From Bacteroidota bacterium (GTDB lineage: Bacteria; Bacteroidota; Bacteroidia; Palsa-948): DNA of 42,580 nucleotides. Both the position numbers and the translations under genes were made by a program. The stretch spans positions 93,731 through 136,310 of the forward strand of contig JACRAM010000006.1 in assembly GCA_016213405.1 (NCBI GenBank). The letters are read 5' to 3'. The notes under the pieces are model-generated. The model did no database searches. It had not been told where the DNA came from and worked only from the letters and a program-made list of their open reading frames with translations. Below, in pieces: positions 7,505 to 15,490 of the stretch (the stretch's first letter is position 1; each line of letters opens with the position of its first letter).

Positions 7505-7984
7505 TTATTTTTTGAGTGTTAGCTCTTCCGTTTTTTCGTAAGGCAGTTTTTTCCATCCCAAATCAATCGTGCTGATTGTTTTTGAATTCAGCTTCACCGA
7601 TTCTCCGGTAGAAAGGGATTTAATCAACCCCGCGCTCAGCGAGAAGATTCCCTTTAATGGAATTGAAATCATTATTTTTTCTGCAACCGCTTCTCCGTAG
7701 GAAGGAATCTCTATGTCCTTGTCCAGCACCTGCGAGCTTCCAATCGTTGCGTCTTTGTAAATCAGTTTCACGAACGGAAATTTTATTTTCAGCTTGGTCT
7801 TGGTGGGGTTCTTTAACTGCACATCCACGCGGAGAACCAGCCCTTTTAAATCCAGTTTGTGAACATTCACCGTTGCGATGGATTCAAGTTCCGCACTCGT
7901 CCGCTTCAGGCGAAACAGGTAGGTGGCTCCGGCAATCAGCCCGCCTCCGATCACTCCTCCGAAAAGTATTTTCCTGAGATTCAT
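7505..7984 (-). CDS. Membrane-anchored LEA14 / WHy-like protein
   Basis: 159 aa. A glycine-rich membrane span occupies about residues 8-26 (FGGVIGGGLIAGATYLF), then basic residues. Residues about 40-150 follow the LEA_2 / WHy pattern: LRVDVQLKNPTKTKLKIKF, then YKDATIGSSQVLDKDIEIP, then a strand before the last amphipathic helix. LEA14-like domains are beta sandwiches of the fibronectin type III kind without catalysis. The gene is 1 nt from the transglutaminase-like gene and overlaps the upstream small membrane-protein gene by 4 nt. It is probably another membrane-linked structural protein of this module. Confidence 0.65.
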   Translation of the reverse strand: MNLRKILFGGVIGGGLIAGATYLFRLKRTSAELESIATVNVHKLDLKGLVLRVDVQLKNPTKTKLKIKFPFVKLIYKDATIGSSQVLDKDIEIPSYGEAVAEKIMISIPLKGIFSLSAGLIKSLSTGESVKLNSKTISTIDLGWKKLPYEKTEELTLKK

Positions 7985-8181
7985 TTCTGTTTGCGGTTTT
8001 TAATTTTTTCGCTGATGAAGTCGCTGGCGAGTTTCAGTGTCATCCAAATAAAACCACCGATAGCAGCTTTGAGGGCGTACTCGGCTAACCCTGAAGAGTC
8101 AAGGTTGGCAAAGAGTACTGCCCCCGTCAAAAAGATGTTTGTGCTGCTATCGCTGGTCGTAGTATGTTTTGGTGCTTCCAT
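7981..8181 (-). CDS. Small single-span membrane protein
   Basis: 66 aa from the ATG at 8181 (MEAPKHTTTSDSS). A longer frame to 8274 exists, but its extension overlaps a repeated operator-like region and has no protein-like character. Residues about 17-55 include a moderately hydrophobic stretch (NIFLTGAVLFANL) and an amphipathic helix (YALKAAIGGFIWMTLKLA), followed by a basic tail. Size and layout would fit a holin or a small virion membrane protein. It overlaps the LEA14-like gene by 4 nt and appears to be the first gene of the structural block. Confidence 0.55.
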   Translation of the reverse strand: MEAPKHTTTSDSSTNIFLTGAVLFANLDSSGLAEYALKAAIGGFIWMTLKLASDFISEKIKNRKQK

Positions 8182-8247
8182 TTTCAGATTTTTTTTATTT
8201 ACGACACAAAGAAAACCCCGTATTTTGGGTGTATGTCTCCAATCGGA

Positions 8248-8266
8248 ACGCATCGTTACGCATCGT
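8248..8266. repeat. 9-bp direct repeat, candidate operator of structural operon
   Basis: ACGCATCGT occurs at 8248-8256 and again at 8258-8266, one base apart, so the two half-sites are on the same helix face (10-bp period). A related TGTATCGTA lies 12 bp further on. The site is in the only sizeable gap (8182-8299) within the module, between the HTH gene and the first structural gene. A binding site for the neighbouring HTH protein is a reasonable guess. Confidence 0.45.
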
Positions 8267-8299
8267 GAAAACAATTCCTGTATCGTAAAATGTTGGCAT

Positions 8300-8518
8300 C
8301 TATATTTCGTTGTAAATCGAGGGCAAACTCAGGTTGTCAAAGAACATTTTCACCTGCGGAATGGTATAATACCTCCCGCGTTTTATTCCCAGTTCCTTTT
8401 CGAATGGTTCCATCCATCGGTGCATTGTTTTGGTGGATACTCCGTAGATTCTTGCGAGTTCTTTCAGCGTGTAGGGCTTGAGCGGAACTCCCTGATTTTT
8501 GTTTTCTGTTTTTTCCAT
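8300..8518 (-). CDS. Small helix-turn-helix protein (excisionase / MerR-like)
   Basis: 72 aa. Residues about 17-45 hold a winged-HTH start of the MerR/excisionase type: YTLKELARIYGVSTKTMHRW, followed by an E/K-rich helix and the motif GRYYTIPQVKMFFDNLSLPS. The protein encoded at 9190-9447 has the same architecture and shares roughly half of these residues, so the two are paralogues. Such proteins act as excisionases or as repressors of mobile elements. The gene is followed by a gap with direct repeats and preceded, 12 nt away, by the 147 aa gene. Confidence 0.7.
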   Translation of the reverse strand: MEKTENKNQGVPLKPYTLKELARIYGVSTKTMHRWMEPFEKELGIKRGRYYTIPQVKMFFDNLSLPSIYNEI

Positions 8519-8530
8519 AGTGATTTGATG

Positions 8531-8974
8531 TTATATTGTGAAATGAAAATGATTTAAGATTGGATTGAGAGAAAAGGATTCTCCGCAGCTCTCGCAGACA
8601 GAAATCTCTTTTCTTCGCTCAAGATTTTTGAGATACCACGCTTTTGTCCCTGCAAATCCTTTCGGGTTTAATTTGTTTAACCAAATGCATGGATGCGGAA
8701 TATATCGGTGTGAAAATCTGCTTACATATTCTTTTGCCAGCAGAACCCTTTCACAGTAGCCTGTGAAATGTTTATGCGCTGTGGCGGTGAATTCTTCCGC
8801 AGGAATTTCTTCGTAATATTCCTTGATGTAGATTTTGCAGAGTTCGATCTCCGCTTTGCTGAAAGGATGATTGCCCCACAGAATTGTGTGAGCGAAATCC
8901 CAAGTTGCATCGGTGATCAATCTGATTGATGCCGGATGCACACGCATTTTTGATTTATGTTTTTTTGTATTCAT
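8531..8974 (-). CDS. Protein with HPxxWLN motif and C-terminal zinc-finger-like motif
   Basis: 147 aa. Residues about 95-120 read HRYIPHPCIWLNKLNPKGF followed by GTKAWYLKNLERRK. A P-H-P-x-x-W-L-N box close to the C-terminus is typical of phage replication-organiser and DnaD-like proteins. The end has C-x2-C (CESCGES) and H-x-H (NHFHF), a possible zinc site. The N-terminal part is helical (WDFAHTILWGNHPFSKAEIELCK). A replication or transcription role within the mobile element is inferred. No helicase or primase motif is present. The zinc site could be tested by looking for conservation of the four ligands. Confidence 0.5.
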   Translation of the reverse strand: MNTKKHKSKMRVHPASIRLITDATWDFAHTILWGNHPFSKAEIELCKIYIKEYYEEIPAEEFTATAHKHFTGYCERVLLAKEYVSRFSHRYIPHPCIWLNKLNPKGFAGTKAWYLKNLERRKEISVCESCGESFSLNPILNHFHFTI

Positions 8975-9055
8975 TGTATTTTAAATTTTCGATTTTAGGA
9001 TGAGAAAGTTGATTTCACGGCTCAAAGATGTTGCGGTGGAAAATGGCATCGCCCC

Positions 9056-9121
9056 GATTTGTTTCGATTCGGGTACGTTGGGTTCACTTTGATTCGATTC
9101 GAACCAATTTGATTCAATTTG
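9056..9121. repeat. GATTCG / TTTGATTC repeat cluster in 8975-9189 gap
   Basis: The 215-bp gap before the 147 aa gene contains repeated GATTC units: GATTCG at 9066, 9091 and 9096, and GATTCA at 9111. TTTGATTC occurs at 9088-9095 and 9108-9115, 20 bp apart, and TTCGAA at 9098-9103 is palindromic. The arrangement suggests a regulator or replication-protein binding array. A weak minus-strand -7 element (CATCTTTG, 9023-9030 reversed) lies between it and the gene. No gene is seen in this gap. Confidence 0.5.
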
Positions 9122-9137
9122 AAGGGAGGTAAAAACA

Positions 9138-9168
9138 AAAAGTCCCGACATTTATAGTCAGGACTTTT
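9138..9168 (-). terminator. Intrinsic terminator after the second HTH gene
   Basis: The arms AAAAGTCC (9138-9145) and GGACTTTT (9161-9168) form a hairpin extended by GAC/GTC inside. The loop is AT-rich. It lies about 20 bp past the stop of the minus-strand gene at 9190, and the runs of A on its left side give the U tract on the minus strand. Confidence 0.7.
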
Positions 9169-9189
9169 ACTGAAAGAAGTTTTGCTATA

Positions 9190-9447
9190 TCAATCGATGT
9201 ACACTTTTGCAGCAGAAGGAAGATCCAGTTTTGAAAAGATGAGTTTCACTTGTGAAATGGAATAGTAGTGACCTTCACGCGTTCCCAATTCATCCTTAAA
9301 TCTATTAAGCCATCCGCGAAATGTTTTTCTGTTCACTTCGTAGATATTGGCAAGTTCTCTTAACTTGTAGCGTTTAATTTTAATGATTTTATATTCTGCT
9401 CTTTTCTCGGGATGTGCGGGCATAGGTTTTGTGTTTGATTGACACAA
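9190..9447 (-). CDS. Small helix-turn-helix protein, paralogue of the one at 8300-8518
   Basis: 85 aa. After a variable N-terminus the core reads YKLRELANIYEVNRKTFRGW, then EGHYYSISQVKLIFSKLDLPS, matching the other HTH protein position by position in the recognition region and in the YYSISQVK segment. It has its own terminator. Small MerR/excisionase-like proteins in pairs often work as a switch in mobile elements, but nothing here shows which one represses or activates. A palindrome at 9484-9498, just upstream of the gene, could be its operator. Confidence 0.7.
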   Translation of the reverse strand: MCQSNTKPMPAHPEKRAEYKIIKIKRYKLRELANIYEVNRKTFRGWLNRFKDELGTREGHYYSISQVKLIFSKLDLPSAAKVYID

Positions 9448-9483
9448 AACTCGGTAGTATAAATCAGATTATTCCCAAAGACG

Positions 9484-9498
9484 CACCCAAGTTGGGTG
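9484..9498. promoter_or_regulatory. 15-bp palindrome between HTH gene and upstream gene
   Basis: CACCCAAGTTGGGTG is a perfect inverted repeat (ACCCAA, one base, TTGGGT, with outer C/G). It lies 6 bp downstream of the stop of the 168 aa gene and about 36 bp upstream of the HTH start, so it may be an operator for the HTH gene. It has no clear U tract, so a terminator is less likely. Confidence 0.45.
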
Positions 9499-9504
9499 AA
9501 ATAA

Positions 9505-10011
9505 TTACTCTTCGAATATCAAAAACACAGAAACTTTAGGGTTTTGGACTGATTCTAAAATAATCTGTGTGTCTTTTGCACAAAGGACTTCAATTGATTC
9601 AAGGACATTACCCGGTTTAAGATTCACACCCATGCCTCTTAATTCATCAGCTTCTTTACTTGGTACAACATATCCTCTGTTTGCCCTGTGATGCGCTGTG
9701 CCGTCAATGAGATTGACAGCATAAAGCTCTTTGGATGTAGAATTTGGAGGATAAACATGGTAGTGTGCTTTTATCGGGATGTGGGTTTGTTCGGGGTGTT
9801 TTACATAGCGATTATTTGTGCTTGTGAACTTCTTTAAACTTATATGTTCTAATAAAGTATCACCTTCTTCAAACGAAATTTCCACCGCATAAAGATTTTG
9901 TGGTGCTTTTGATGAATCATATTCTAATAAGTATTTAAAACGTTTTTTGTGTTCGTCTTTTGCTACTTCTAATCCGATTAGAAATTCAGGAAATGATTTG
10001 ATTTTTGCCAT
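9505..10011 (-). CDS. Conserved-looking protein of unknown function
   Basis: 168 aa, no signal peptide or membrane span. It carries a His-rich central segment (IPIKAHYHVYPPNSTSKE, then LIDGTAHHRANRGYVVP) and the string EADELRGMGVNLKPG, and ends with beta strands. The AHYHVYPP and GTAHH motifs look like conserved family signatures rather than random sequence, but I cannot name the family. It lies 12 nt after rteC on the same strand and so is probably co-transcribed with it. GC content appears lower than in the structural module. Confidence 0.5.
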   Translation of the reverse strand: MAKIKSFPEFLIGLEVAKDEHKKRFKYLLEYDSSKAPQNLYAVEISFEEGDTLLEHISLKKFTSTNNRYVKHPEQTHIPIKAHYHVYPPNSTSKELYAVNLIDGTAHHRANRGYVVPSKEADELRGMGVNLKPGNVLESIEVLCAKDTQIILESVQNPKVSVFLIFEE

Positions 10012-10023
10012 GATGCTAATGTA

Positions 10024-10887
10024 TTATTTTTCTTCCAGTTCATCCATGCGTTTATGAAGCGCATCCCTGATAGTATCAATAAATTTTGTTTTTGCAGTTT
10101 TCCGCATACGTAATTCAAGATAGGTGCGGTAATAATCGCCTAAGTCAACAGTAAATATCGCTTCAAAATAGGAAGCAATATCTTTGATTTCCGGCTTACC
10201 ATTGTCAAATACAGCTTGGGTGTGCAGAGCATAAATAAGCTCTATTAATGCGGTTTTGGAATGAGTCCAGTTTAGTTTTATTCTGGGAAAATCTTGGGAT
10301 TTTTGTTTTGGCTCTTTTCTTTCAATGGACGCTAATTTATCTTTCAGGTATACTTCTAATAGATCATTCGCCAATATTTTTGAAACTTTATAATCATGGC
10401 TTGTATTGAATTTGGCATCTGTTTCAAAAAAAAATGTGTCAAGCGTCAGCCGTATATCATGGTTCCCTCTCAGGAAATATTTATGGTCAAGATAATTACT
10501 CCCTGTGCGATAATATTTATAAAACTCAAGATTATTATCGAAATAACGTTTTAATTTATCCAACTCATTTAAAAAATACCTGCCCTGGACTTTATCACTC
10601 CCTTGTGGCTTACGTGATTCGATGTTGTAAATGCTTATATTGAAAATCAATTTGGATATTAAAAGAGGCTTTATTTCCTTGAAAAAATATATTTCTTCAG
10701 CTTGATTTCTGAATTCTGATTTTAAAACAAGTTTTTTTATTTTTTCAAATGCTTTTAGACAAATGGTAATTGACCCCTCAGAGCGTTTTAATATATTTTC
10801 TTCCTCAATGTTAATGAAACTGAGTTGCTGTTCGGTTTCATCAAGTAATAAACAATATCTTTCAAAATTAAATTTTGTTTTAAGCAT
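10024..10887 (-). CDS. rteC: RteC family regulator of mobile-element excision
   Basis: 287 aa, the usual family length. Recognisable blocks are LEFYKYYRTGSNYLDHKYFL, HDYKVSKILANDLLEVYL, NWTHSKTALIELIYALHTQ, GKPEIKDIASYFEAIF and VDLGDYYRTYLELRMRK followed by TKFIDTIRDALHKRMDEL. In conjugative transposons of the CTnDOT type, RteC is a winged-helix DNA-binding protein that activates excision and transfer genes. No other CTnDOT-type transfer gene is visible here, so it may control another kind of element or be a relic. Its neighbours on the left are the two small HTH proteins. Confidence 0.85.
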   Translation of the reverse strand: MLKTKFNFERYCLLLDETEQQLSFINIEEENILKRSEGSITICLKAFEKIKKLVLKSEFRNQAEEIYFFKEIKPLLISKLIFNISIYNIESRKPQGSDKVQGRYFLNELDKLKRYFDNNLEFYKYYRTGSNYLDHKYFLRGNHDIRLTLDTFFFETDAKFNTSHDYKVSKILANDLLEVYLKDKLASIERKEPKQKSQDFPRIKLNWTHSKTALIELIYALHTQAVFDNGKPEIKDIASYFEAIFTVDLGDYYRTYLELRMRKTAKTKFIDTIRDALHKRMDELEEK

Positions 10888-10957
10888 AAAACGGTTTTCG
10901 GCTTAAAACAAAATGTTTTGCCAACACATATCCTAATATTACATTACAACATTGGTA

Positions 10958-11932
10958 CTACAATTTTTGATATTCCCACTTCGGATTCCCTTTATTGCCG
11001 GATATATTGTAAAAGTCAATAAAGTGAAGTTTGTAATAAATTCCCTTGCTATCTTTTATGATATAACACATCTGCGGGAATACGATGTAGCTTGAATTTG
11101 AAAAATTATATTCCTTCCAACCATATCCGATAGAATTAATGTTTGAACTGAGGACTTGTAATTCTGCAAGTTCATAAGTGATATTATGGAATGCGGTCAT
11201 GGAATCCATTTTTGCAGAAGTGTTGTATCTATTGAGCAATGCCCCAACCACAAGATAGGGAGAAGGAATCGCTTCAAGATATTGCGTGAAAACAATATCC
11301 CAATCCGCCTTTGGCGGTTCAATGATTACAGTTGCATTGGTGCTGAACGAAAGAAAAGTAAAATTGTATGTGCTGTTCTTATAGATTTCTAATGTGGTGT
11401 CTCCAATCCCGCTTAGTTGAGCAAAATGCACGGAGTATTTTTGTCCATCTACGCTTTGAAAAATAATTTTCCTGAATCCCTGATGAACGCCCGTTTCGTT
11501 ATATCCCCTGTCAATAATATAAACATTGGAAGCAGTTTGCCAATCTCCTATTGCCGTTGAATCCATATTACCTGCTGGCGATTCCATTTTTTTTCCGGCA
11601 CTCAATCCGCTTGTGTCGGTTACAGAATTAAAATCCGTGCTGTTTGTGTTATAAACATACATGGCTTTTGCTGAATTTAGAATTACCCTGTACCCGCTTT
11701 CAGAAGTTTCAAAACCCAAATCCCACGTTGTTTTCAGGTTTTGGCTGACGGCTGTATTGGTTTCTAGATCATAAAATATCTGATAGCGATAATCAATGTT
11801 CATATTCACCGTTGAAGTGATGACATTTCCGGGGTCGTGCTTCGGAACGGGAAGTTCTTCTTTTTTACAAGAATAAAAAAGGATTGTGCCGAAGAGAAAA
11901 AGAGTTGAGCAGATTTTTATTTTTATAGACAT
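10958..11932 (-). CDS. HmuY family lipoprotein
   Basis: 324 aa. The N-terminus is a lipoprotein signal with lipobox FYSC (Cys at about 22), followed by KKEELPVPK, so the mature protein is lipid-anchored. HmuY-type blocks are the start TVNMNIDYRYQIFYDLETN and the segment TTWDLGFETSESGYRVILN, repeated later as KADWDIVFTQYLEAIPSPY with YLVVGALLNRYN. HmuY binds haem at the outer membrane in Porphyromonas; whether this one binds haem, another tetrapyrrole or a metal complex is not shown. It is 1 nt from the TonB receptor gene and forms a receptor/lipoprotein pair with it. Confidence 0.8.
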   Translation of the reverse strand: MSIKIKICSTLFLFGTILFYSCKKEELPVPKHDPGNVITSTVNMNIDYRYQIFYDLETNTAVSQNLKTTWDLGFETSESGYRVILNSAKAMYVYNTNSTDFNSVTDTSGLSAGKKMESPAGNMDSTAIGDWQTASNVYIIDRGYNETGVHQGFRKIIFQSVDGQKYSVHFAQLSGIGDTTLEIYKNSTYNFTFLSFSTNATVIIEPPKADWDIVFTQYLEAIPSPYLVVGALLNRYNTSAKMDSMTAFHNITYELAELQVLSSNINSIGYGWKEYNFSNSSYIVFPQMCYIIKDSKGIYYKLHFIDFYNISGNKGNPKWEYQKL

Positions 11933-11933
11933 A

Positions 11934-14258
11934 TTATTTCATTCGTTTGCTGAGATTTATTTTCAGATTAATAAAAAAGGTTCTTCCCCAGTTTACAGGC
12001 ATTGAAATGGAGTGTGCGCTGTGCGGACCTGTGTGGCTTGTGTGTTCCATATTGAATATTCCGATATAACGAACATTCAATAAATTTTTTGCTCCAACGG
12101 CAAGCACGGCTCTTTTCTTGAAAAGGGGTTGATTGATGGTTAAATCAAACGTATGATAATCATCCATCCAATGCTGTTGCAATTCACCATCCTCATCATA
12201 ATGATAGCCCAATACTTTGCCTGAATATTTATAGAAAAGCGCAAACTGGGTTTTTGTTTTTATGATCTGATATTTTACCGCTCCGCGTAGTTCAGGGGTA
12301 TAATCATGCGCCACATTGGTATGAACATGGTCTGTGTGTCCGTCATCTTCGGTCATTTCAGAATGCGTCCAGTACAGCGCACCACCGAACGAGAGCATTA
12401 ACTCCTGTTCTCCAAATTCAGTATTGAATTGCCCCCCATAAGTATTGTATTCTCCGATATTGATGTAGGAATATTTGTTTCCTCCGCTCATGTAAGCAAG
12501 CGTAATAAGGTTATTAATGTCATTGTAAAAAAATGAAGGTTCAATCCGCCAAAATTTTCTGCCAGATGAACCGCTTAATGAAACGGAAGTTTGATAATTG
12601 TTGGAGGTTTCCGCTTTCAAATCGGGATTTCCGAAGATGTTATGGTTTATGTCCACAAACTCAAAATAGAGTTCTTTTAAGCCGGGGGCACGGAATCCCC
12701 TTGCATAGGAAGCACGGATTGCAATTTTTTCTTTAGGACGGAATATTAAATTCAGAGAAGGAACTATGGGAGACGAATAGGAAGTATTATACGCATAGCG
12801 AAGTCCAGGGCGAATGGTAAACATTCTAAACTTTTTATCCGTAACAATTTTTATAGGACTGTATTCCGTGCTTGCGAAAATTGCATAATCGCCAATCTGC
12901 TGCTCTTTCTCTTTGATGCGAAGCCCGTAACTGTTATCAATATTTATGTCGTAACCGATTTCGTAATTAATTTTTGCGGAATCATTGGAAGTGCTGTAAG
13001 TTCCCCTTACATTAATTAATTTAAACTTGGTTGTGTCCTGATCGCTTGAACTGGTGGTAAGGTTTTCTTCAAGAGTAGTTAAATCCTTGTAATATGTATT
13101 CTTGATTCGTTTGTAATCGTTATATGCGAGTTGAAAATTTATGTTTTTTGTTTTGGAGATTTTACCGGACAAAGAAGCGGTATTGTCAAAGCGGAATGTA
13201 TTGTAATAATCATCAAAGGCAGTTTCATTGTAGGGCTCGCGGGGCATTCCTTTGTTGGTGATTTGTTCCTGAAAATAGTTTGAGACAAGATGCAATTGAA
13301 GTGTTTTAAAATTCTTATGATAATGCAATCCGCTCTGATATTGCTCACGTGGCTTCCAGTCCTGATAACGGGTTGTATCAGCCGGTTGTACTTTAGGGAA
13401 CTTTATAAGATCATCCGTTCTGCTCCATCCGTCAAAATAATTTCTTCCTGCTGTTAGCTGAATGGTGTTTGTTCCAAACTTGTATCCGGCTTTTATATCG
13501 GTATTATATTGCCCGACTGTTTCATAGTAAGTATCAAGTCCGACTTCGATTCTTTCATATTGTGTTTTCTTTGTGATTATATTTATTGCACCTCCCAACG
13601 CATTAGTGCCGTAACTGACAGAAAGCGGTCCTTCCACAATTTCTATTCTTTCCACATTGCTCAAATTGAGTTGGGATAAATCAATATTTCCACCCGTTCT
13701 GCCTGTAACAGGAACTCCGTCAATGAGAATTTTTACGTTCTCCCCCGAAACTCCACCTAAAGTCATTCCTGTTCCGAGAACATTATCTTGTGTCAGACGA
13801 ATGTTCAACTCCTGTTGTAATAAATCTTTTAGGTTGGTTGCTCCGCGCTGTTCTATTTCTTTGCTGTCAATGACTTTTACTTTATAAACCGATTTATCAG
13901 GACTTCCTTCCTGATACTGAGCCGTAACAACTACTTCATTTAATTCTTTGGAAATTGAGCGAAGAAAATATTTGTAATCGGCACATCCAACGGTATCGCT
14001 TATGGTTTCATAACCGATAAAGAATACAGTAATGGCAAATTTTTGTGATGTGCTATTGCAGGGAAGAACTGCTTTCCCGCCTTTGTCCGTGCTTATGCCC
14101 TGTGGTTTGGCGTTTGTATCTCCAACTACTTTATAAGCGATACTTGCTCCGATAAGGGCTTGCTTGTCGTCTTTTGCAAACACACTTATAGTTTGACTTT
14201 TTGAGGAGAGAAAAAAGCAAAGAAATAAAAAAGTCGAAATGATTATTTTAGTTTTCAT
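11934..14258 (-). CDS. TonB-dependent outer-membrane receptor (HmuR-like)
   Basis: 774 aa. A signal peptide (about 1-21) is followed by a carboxypeptidase-regulatory-like domain (about 25-105), a TonB box region near NEVVVTAQYQEG, and a plug with SKEIEQRGATNLKDLLQQE, NVKILIDGVPV and VERIEIVEGPLSVSYGTNAL then GGAINIITKK. The rest is the 22-strand barrel, ending with a Phe/Lys-rich C-terminus. The His-rich segment DDGHTDHVHTNVAH in an outer loop suggests metal or haem binding. With the lipoprotein HmuY next to it, haem or metal-tetrapyrrole uptake is the likely function. It overlaps the preceding gene by 11 nt. Confidence 0.85.
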   Translation of the reverse strand: MKTKIIISTFLFLCFFLSSKSQTISVFAKDDKQALIGASIAYKVVGDTNAKPQGISTDKGGKAVLPCNSTSQKFAITVFFIGYETISDTVGCADYKYFLRSISKELNEVVVTAQYQEGSPDKSVYKVKVIDSKEIEQRGATNLKDLLQQELNIRLTQDNVLGTGMTLGGVSGENVKILIDGVPVTGRTGGNIDLSQLNLSNVERIEIVEGPLSVSYGTNALGGAINIITKKTQYERIEVGLDTYYETVGQYNTDIKAGYKFGTNTIQLTAGRNYFDGWSRTDDLIKFPKVQPADTTRYQDWKPREQYQSGLHYHKNFKTLQLHLVSNYFQEQITNKGMPREPYNETAFDDYYNTFRFDNTASLSGKISKTKNINFQLAYNDYKRIKNTYYKDLTTLEENLTTSSSDQDTTKFKLINVRGTYSTSNDSAKINYEIGYDINIDNSYGLRIKEKEQQIGDYAIFASTEYSPIKIVTDKKFRMFTIRPGLRYAYNTSYSSPIVPSLNLIFRPKEKIAIRASYARGFRAPGLKELYFEFVDINHNIFGNPDLKAETSNNYQTSVSLSGSSGRKFWRIEPSFFYNDINNLITLAYMSGGNKYSYINIGEYNTYGGQFNTEFGEQELMLSFGGALYWTHSEMTEDDGHTDHVHTNVAHDYTPELRGAVKYQIIKTKTQFALFYKYSGKVLGYHYDEDGELQQHWMDDYHTFDLTINQPLFKKRAVLAVGAKNLLNVRYIGIFNMEHTSHTGPHSAHSISMPVNWGRTFFINLKINLSKRMK

Positions 14259-14628
14259 TGATTGTGGTTGTAAGAATTTGTTCTATTTCAAGTGAGATAC
14301 TTGCCTTTTCTAATAAATCCGTAAAATGATGGAGTTCATTCAAGCTGAATACCCAAAACATATTTCGCAGAGGAGTGGACAGTTGAATGCTCTTTTGTTC
14401 GGGAATAAGTTCGTGGGAAAACTTTGCTGACGTATGGTTTTCATAAATCATTTGCCTGAATTCAAAAAAATCATTCATGGTTTGCGTAACTGCAAATGAG
14501 CCAAAACCGATTTGAATATGCTTGCACCTGCTGCATTTTATTATATAACCATGTTGGTTATGATGAAGTGTTTTGTGATTACACATTTTGCAAAGTCGTT
14601 TTTTTAAAATGGCGGGTTGGAATTTCAT
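14248..14628 (-). CDS. Zinc-ribbon protein of unknown function
   Basis: 126 aa. The N-terminus has two CxxC-type motifs, CKMCNHKT and IIKCSRCKHIQ, about 20 residues apart, giving a four-Cys zinc ribbon. The following part reads FGSFAVTQTMNDFFEFRQMI and ends in a Thr/Asn-rich tail. The pattern matches small uncharacterised zinc-ribbon proteins often found near TonB receptors in Bacteroidota; I recall these as DUF6686-like but cannot verify it. It overlaps the receptor gene by 11 nt, implying co-expression. Confidence 0.65.
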   Translation of the reverse strand: MKFQPAILKKRLCKMCNHKTLHHNQHGYIIKCSRCKHIQIGFGSFAVTQTMNDFFEFRQMIYENHTSAKFSHELIPEQKSIQLSTPLRNMFWVFSLNELHHFTDLLEKASISLEIEQILTTTINEN

Positions 14629-14712
14629 AGGTTAATTTATCTAACCGATACTTGTCATGAAAAAAACCCGAAACCCCAACCCATATCTTTATTTATTATT
14701 CTTTAGTTGTTT

Positions 14713-15477
14713 TTAAGAGTAACATATTGTTTGTTGCAGTAATTCTTGTCTCAAATTTCTTTTTTCAATAAGTTCCTTCTCTATTATTTTTGCTCTCGGC
14801 ACTAAAATTTCTTCCTCTATTATGTGGTGCATGTGCAAATCTTCTTCAAATGCCTGTAACTGGGTGAGAAAAACCCTGTAAGGAAAAGGCGTGGGATAAG
14901 TTGGCGAGTGTTGTAATATCAGATTTCTGATTTCCTTCAAATCAGATTCTACATCGGTATGCTCTTTTGTGAAGATATTGAGAGAATATCCATTTGTGAT
15001 ATGGAGCATTTCCCTGTAACTGCATTTTTTTTCCTGAACGGATAATAATTTATGGATATACGGAAATAGTTTCATTTCTTCATTTTCTATATGGCAAATT
15101 AAATCATCCTGATAAATAAGAAAAAAATTGCTGAGAATGATCAACAGGGGATGTGTGTCTTTGAAATGGATGAATAAATGATTCAATGATTGTTCTATTT
15201 CAGGCAGTTTTTTAGTAATGTAGTAAGAATGTGTTCTTTGAAGATACCTGAGAATGAAATGCAGGGGATAGTTTGAAAATTCTTTATAGACAGAAATTTC
15301 ATCGGCAGTAAATACTTTTATAGCGGTTAAAAGAAAATCCGCATCAAACCCGCTTTCTTTTCCCACATCATCTATTTTTTTATCCAGCATAGTGGAAAGA
15401 TGAAGCCGTTCAAGAACAGATAACGCTTTTGGTTCTTCGCTTACAATATTTTTAAGAATGGAATTTTTAGTGAACAT
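14713..15477 (-). CDS. Hemerythrin-domain iron-sulfur repair-like protein (RIC/ScdA type)
   Basis: 254 aa. The N-terminal 55 residues (ALSVLERLHLSTMLDKKI, ESGFDADFLLTAI) resemble the ScdA_N domain. From about residue 68, the conserved residues of a di-iron hemerythrin bundle appear in order: HFILRYLQRTHSYYI, DTHPLLI, CHIENEEMKLFPYIHK, FTKEHTDVESDL and HMHHIIEEEILVPRAK. RIC proteins help restore iron-sulfur clusters after nitrosative or oxidative damage. The position inside a haem/metal uptake operon suits an iron-stress response. The E-E-E-I-L-V-P end helix is typical of the family. Gap to the next gene is 13 nt. Confidence 0.8.
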   Translation of the reverse strand: MFTKNSILKNIVSEEPKALSVLERLHLSTMLDKKIDDVGKESGFDADFLLTAIKVFTADEISVYKEFSNYPLHFILRYLQRTHSYYITKKLPEIEQSLNHLFIHFKDTHPLLIILSNFFLIYQDDLICHIENEEMKLFPYIHKLLSVQEKKCSYREMLHITNGYSLNIFTKEHTDVESDLKEIRNLILQHSPTYPTPFPYRVFLTQLQAFEEDLHMHHIIEEEILVPRAKIIEKELIEKRNLRQELLQQTICYS

Positions 15478-15490
15478 TTTAATATTTATT

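Noticed and set aside
1-8974. Tailed prophage
   Set aside because: No terminase, portal, tape-measure, baseplate or tail sheath gene is seen, and many single-span membrane proteins argue against it.
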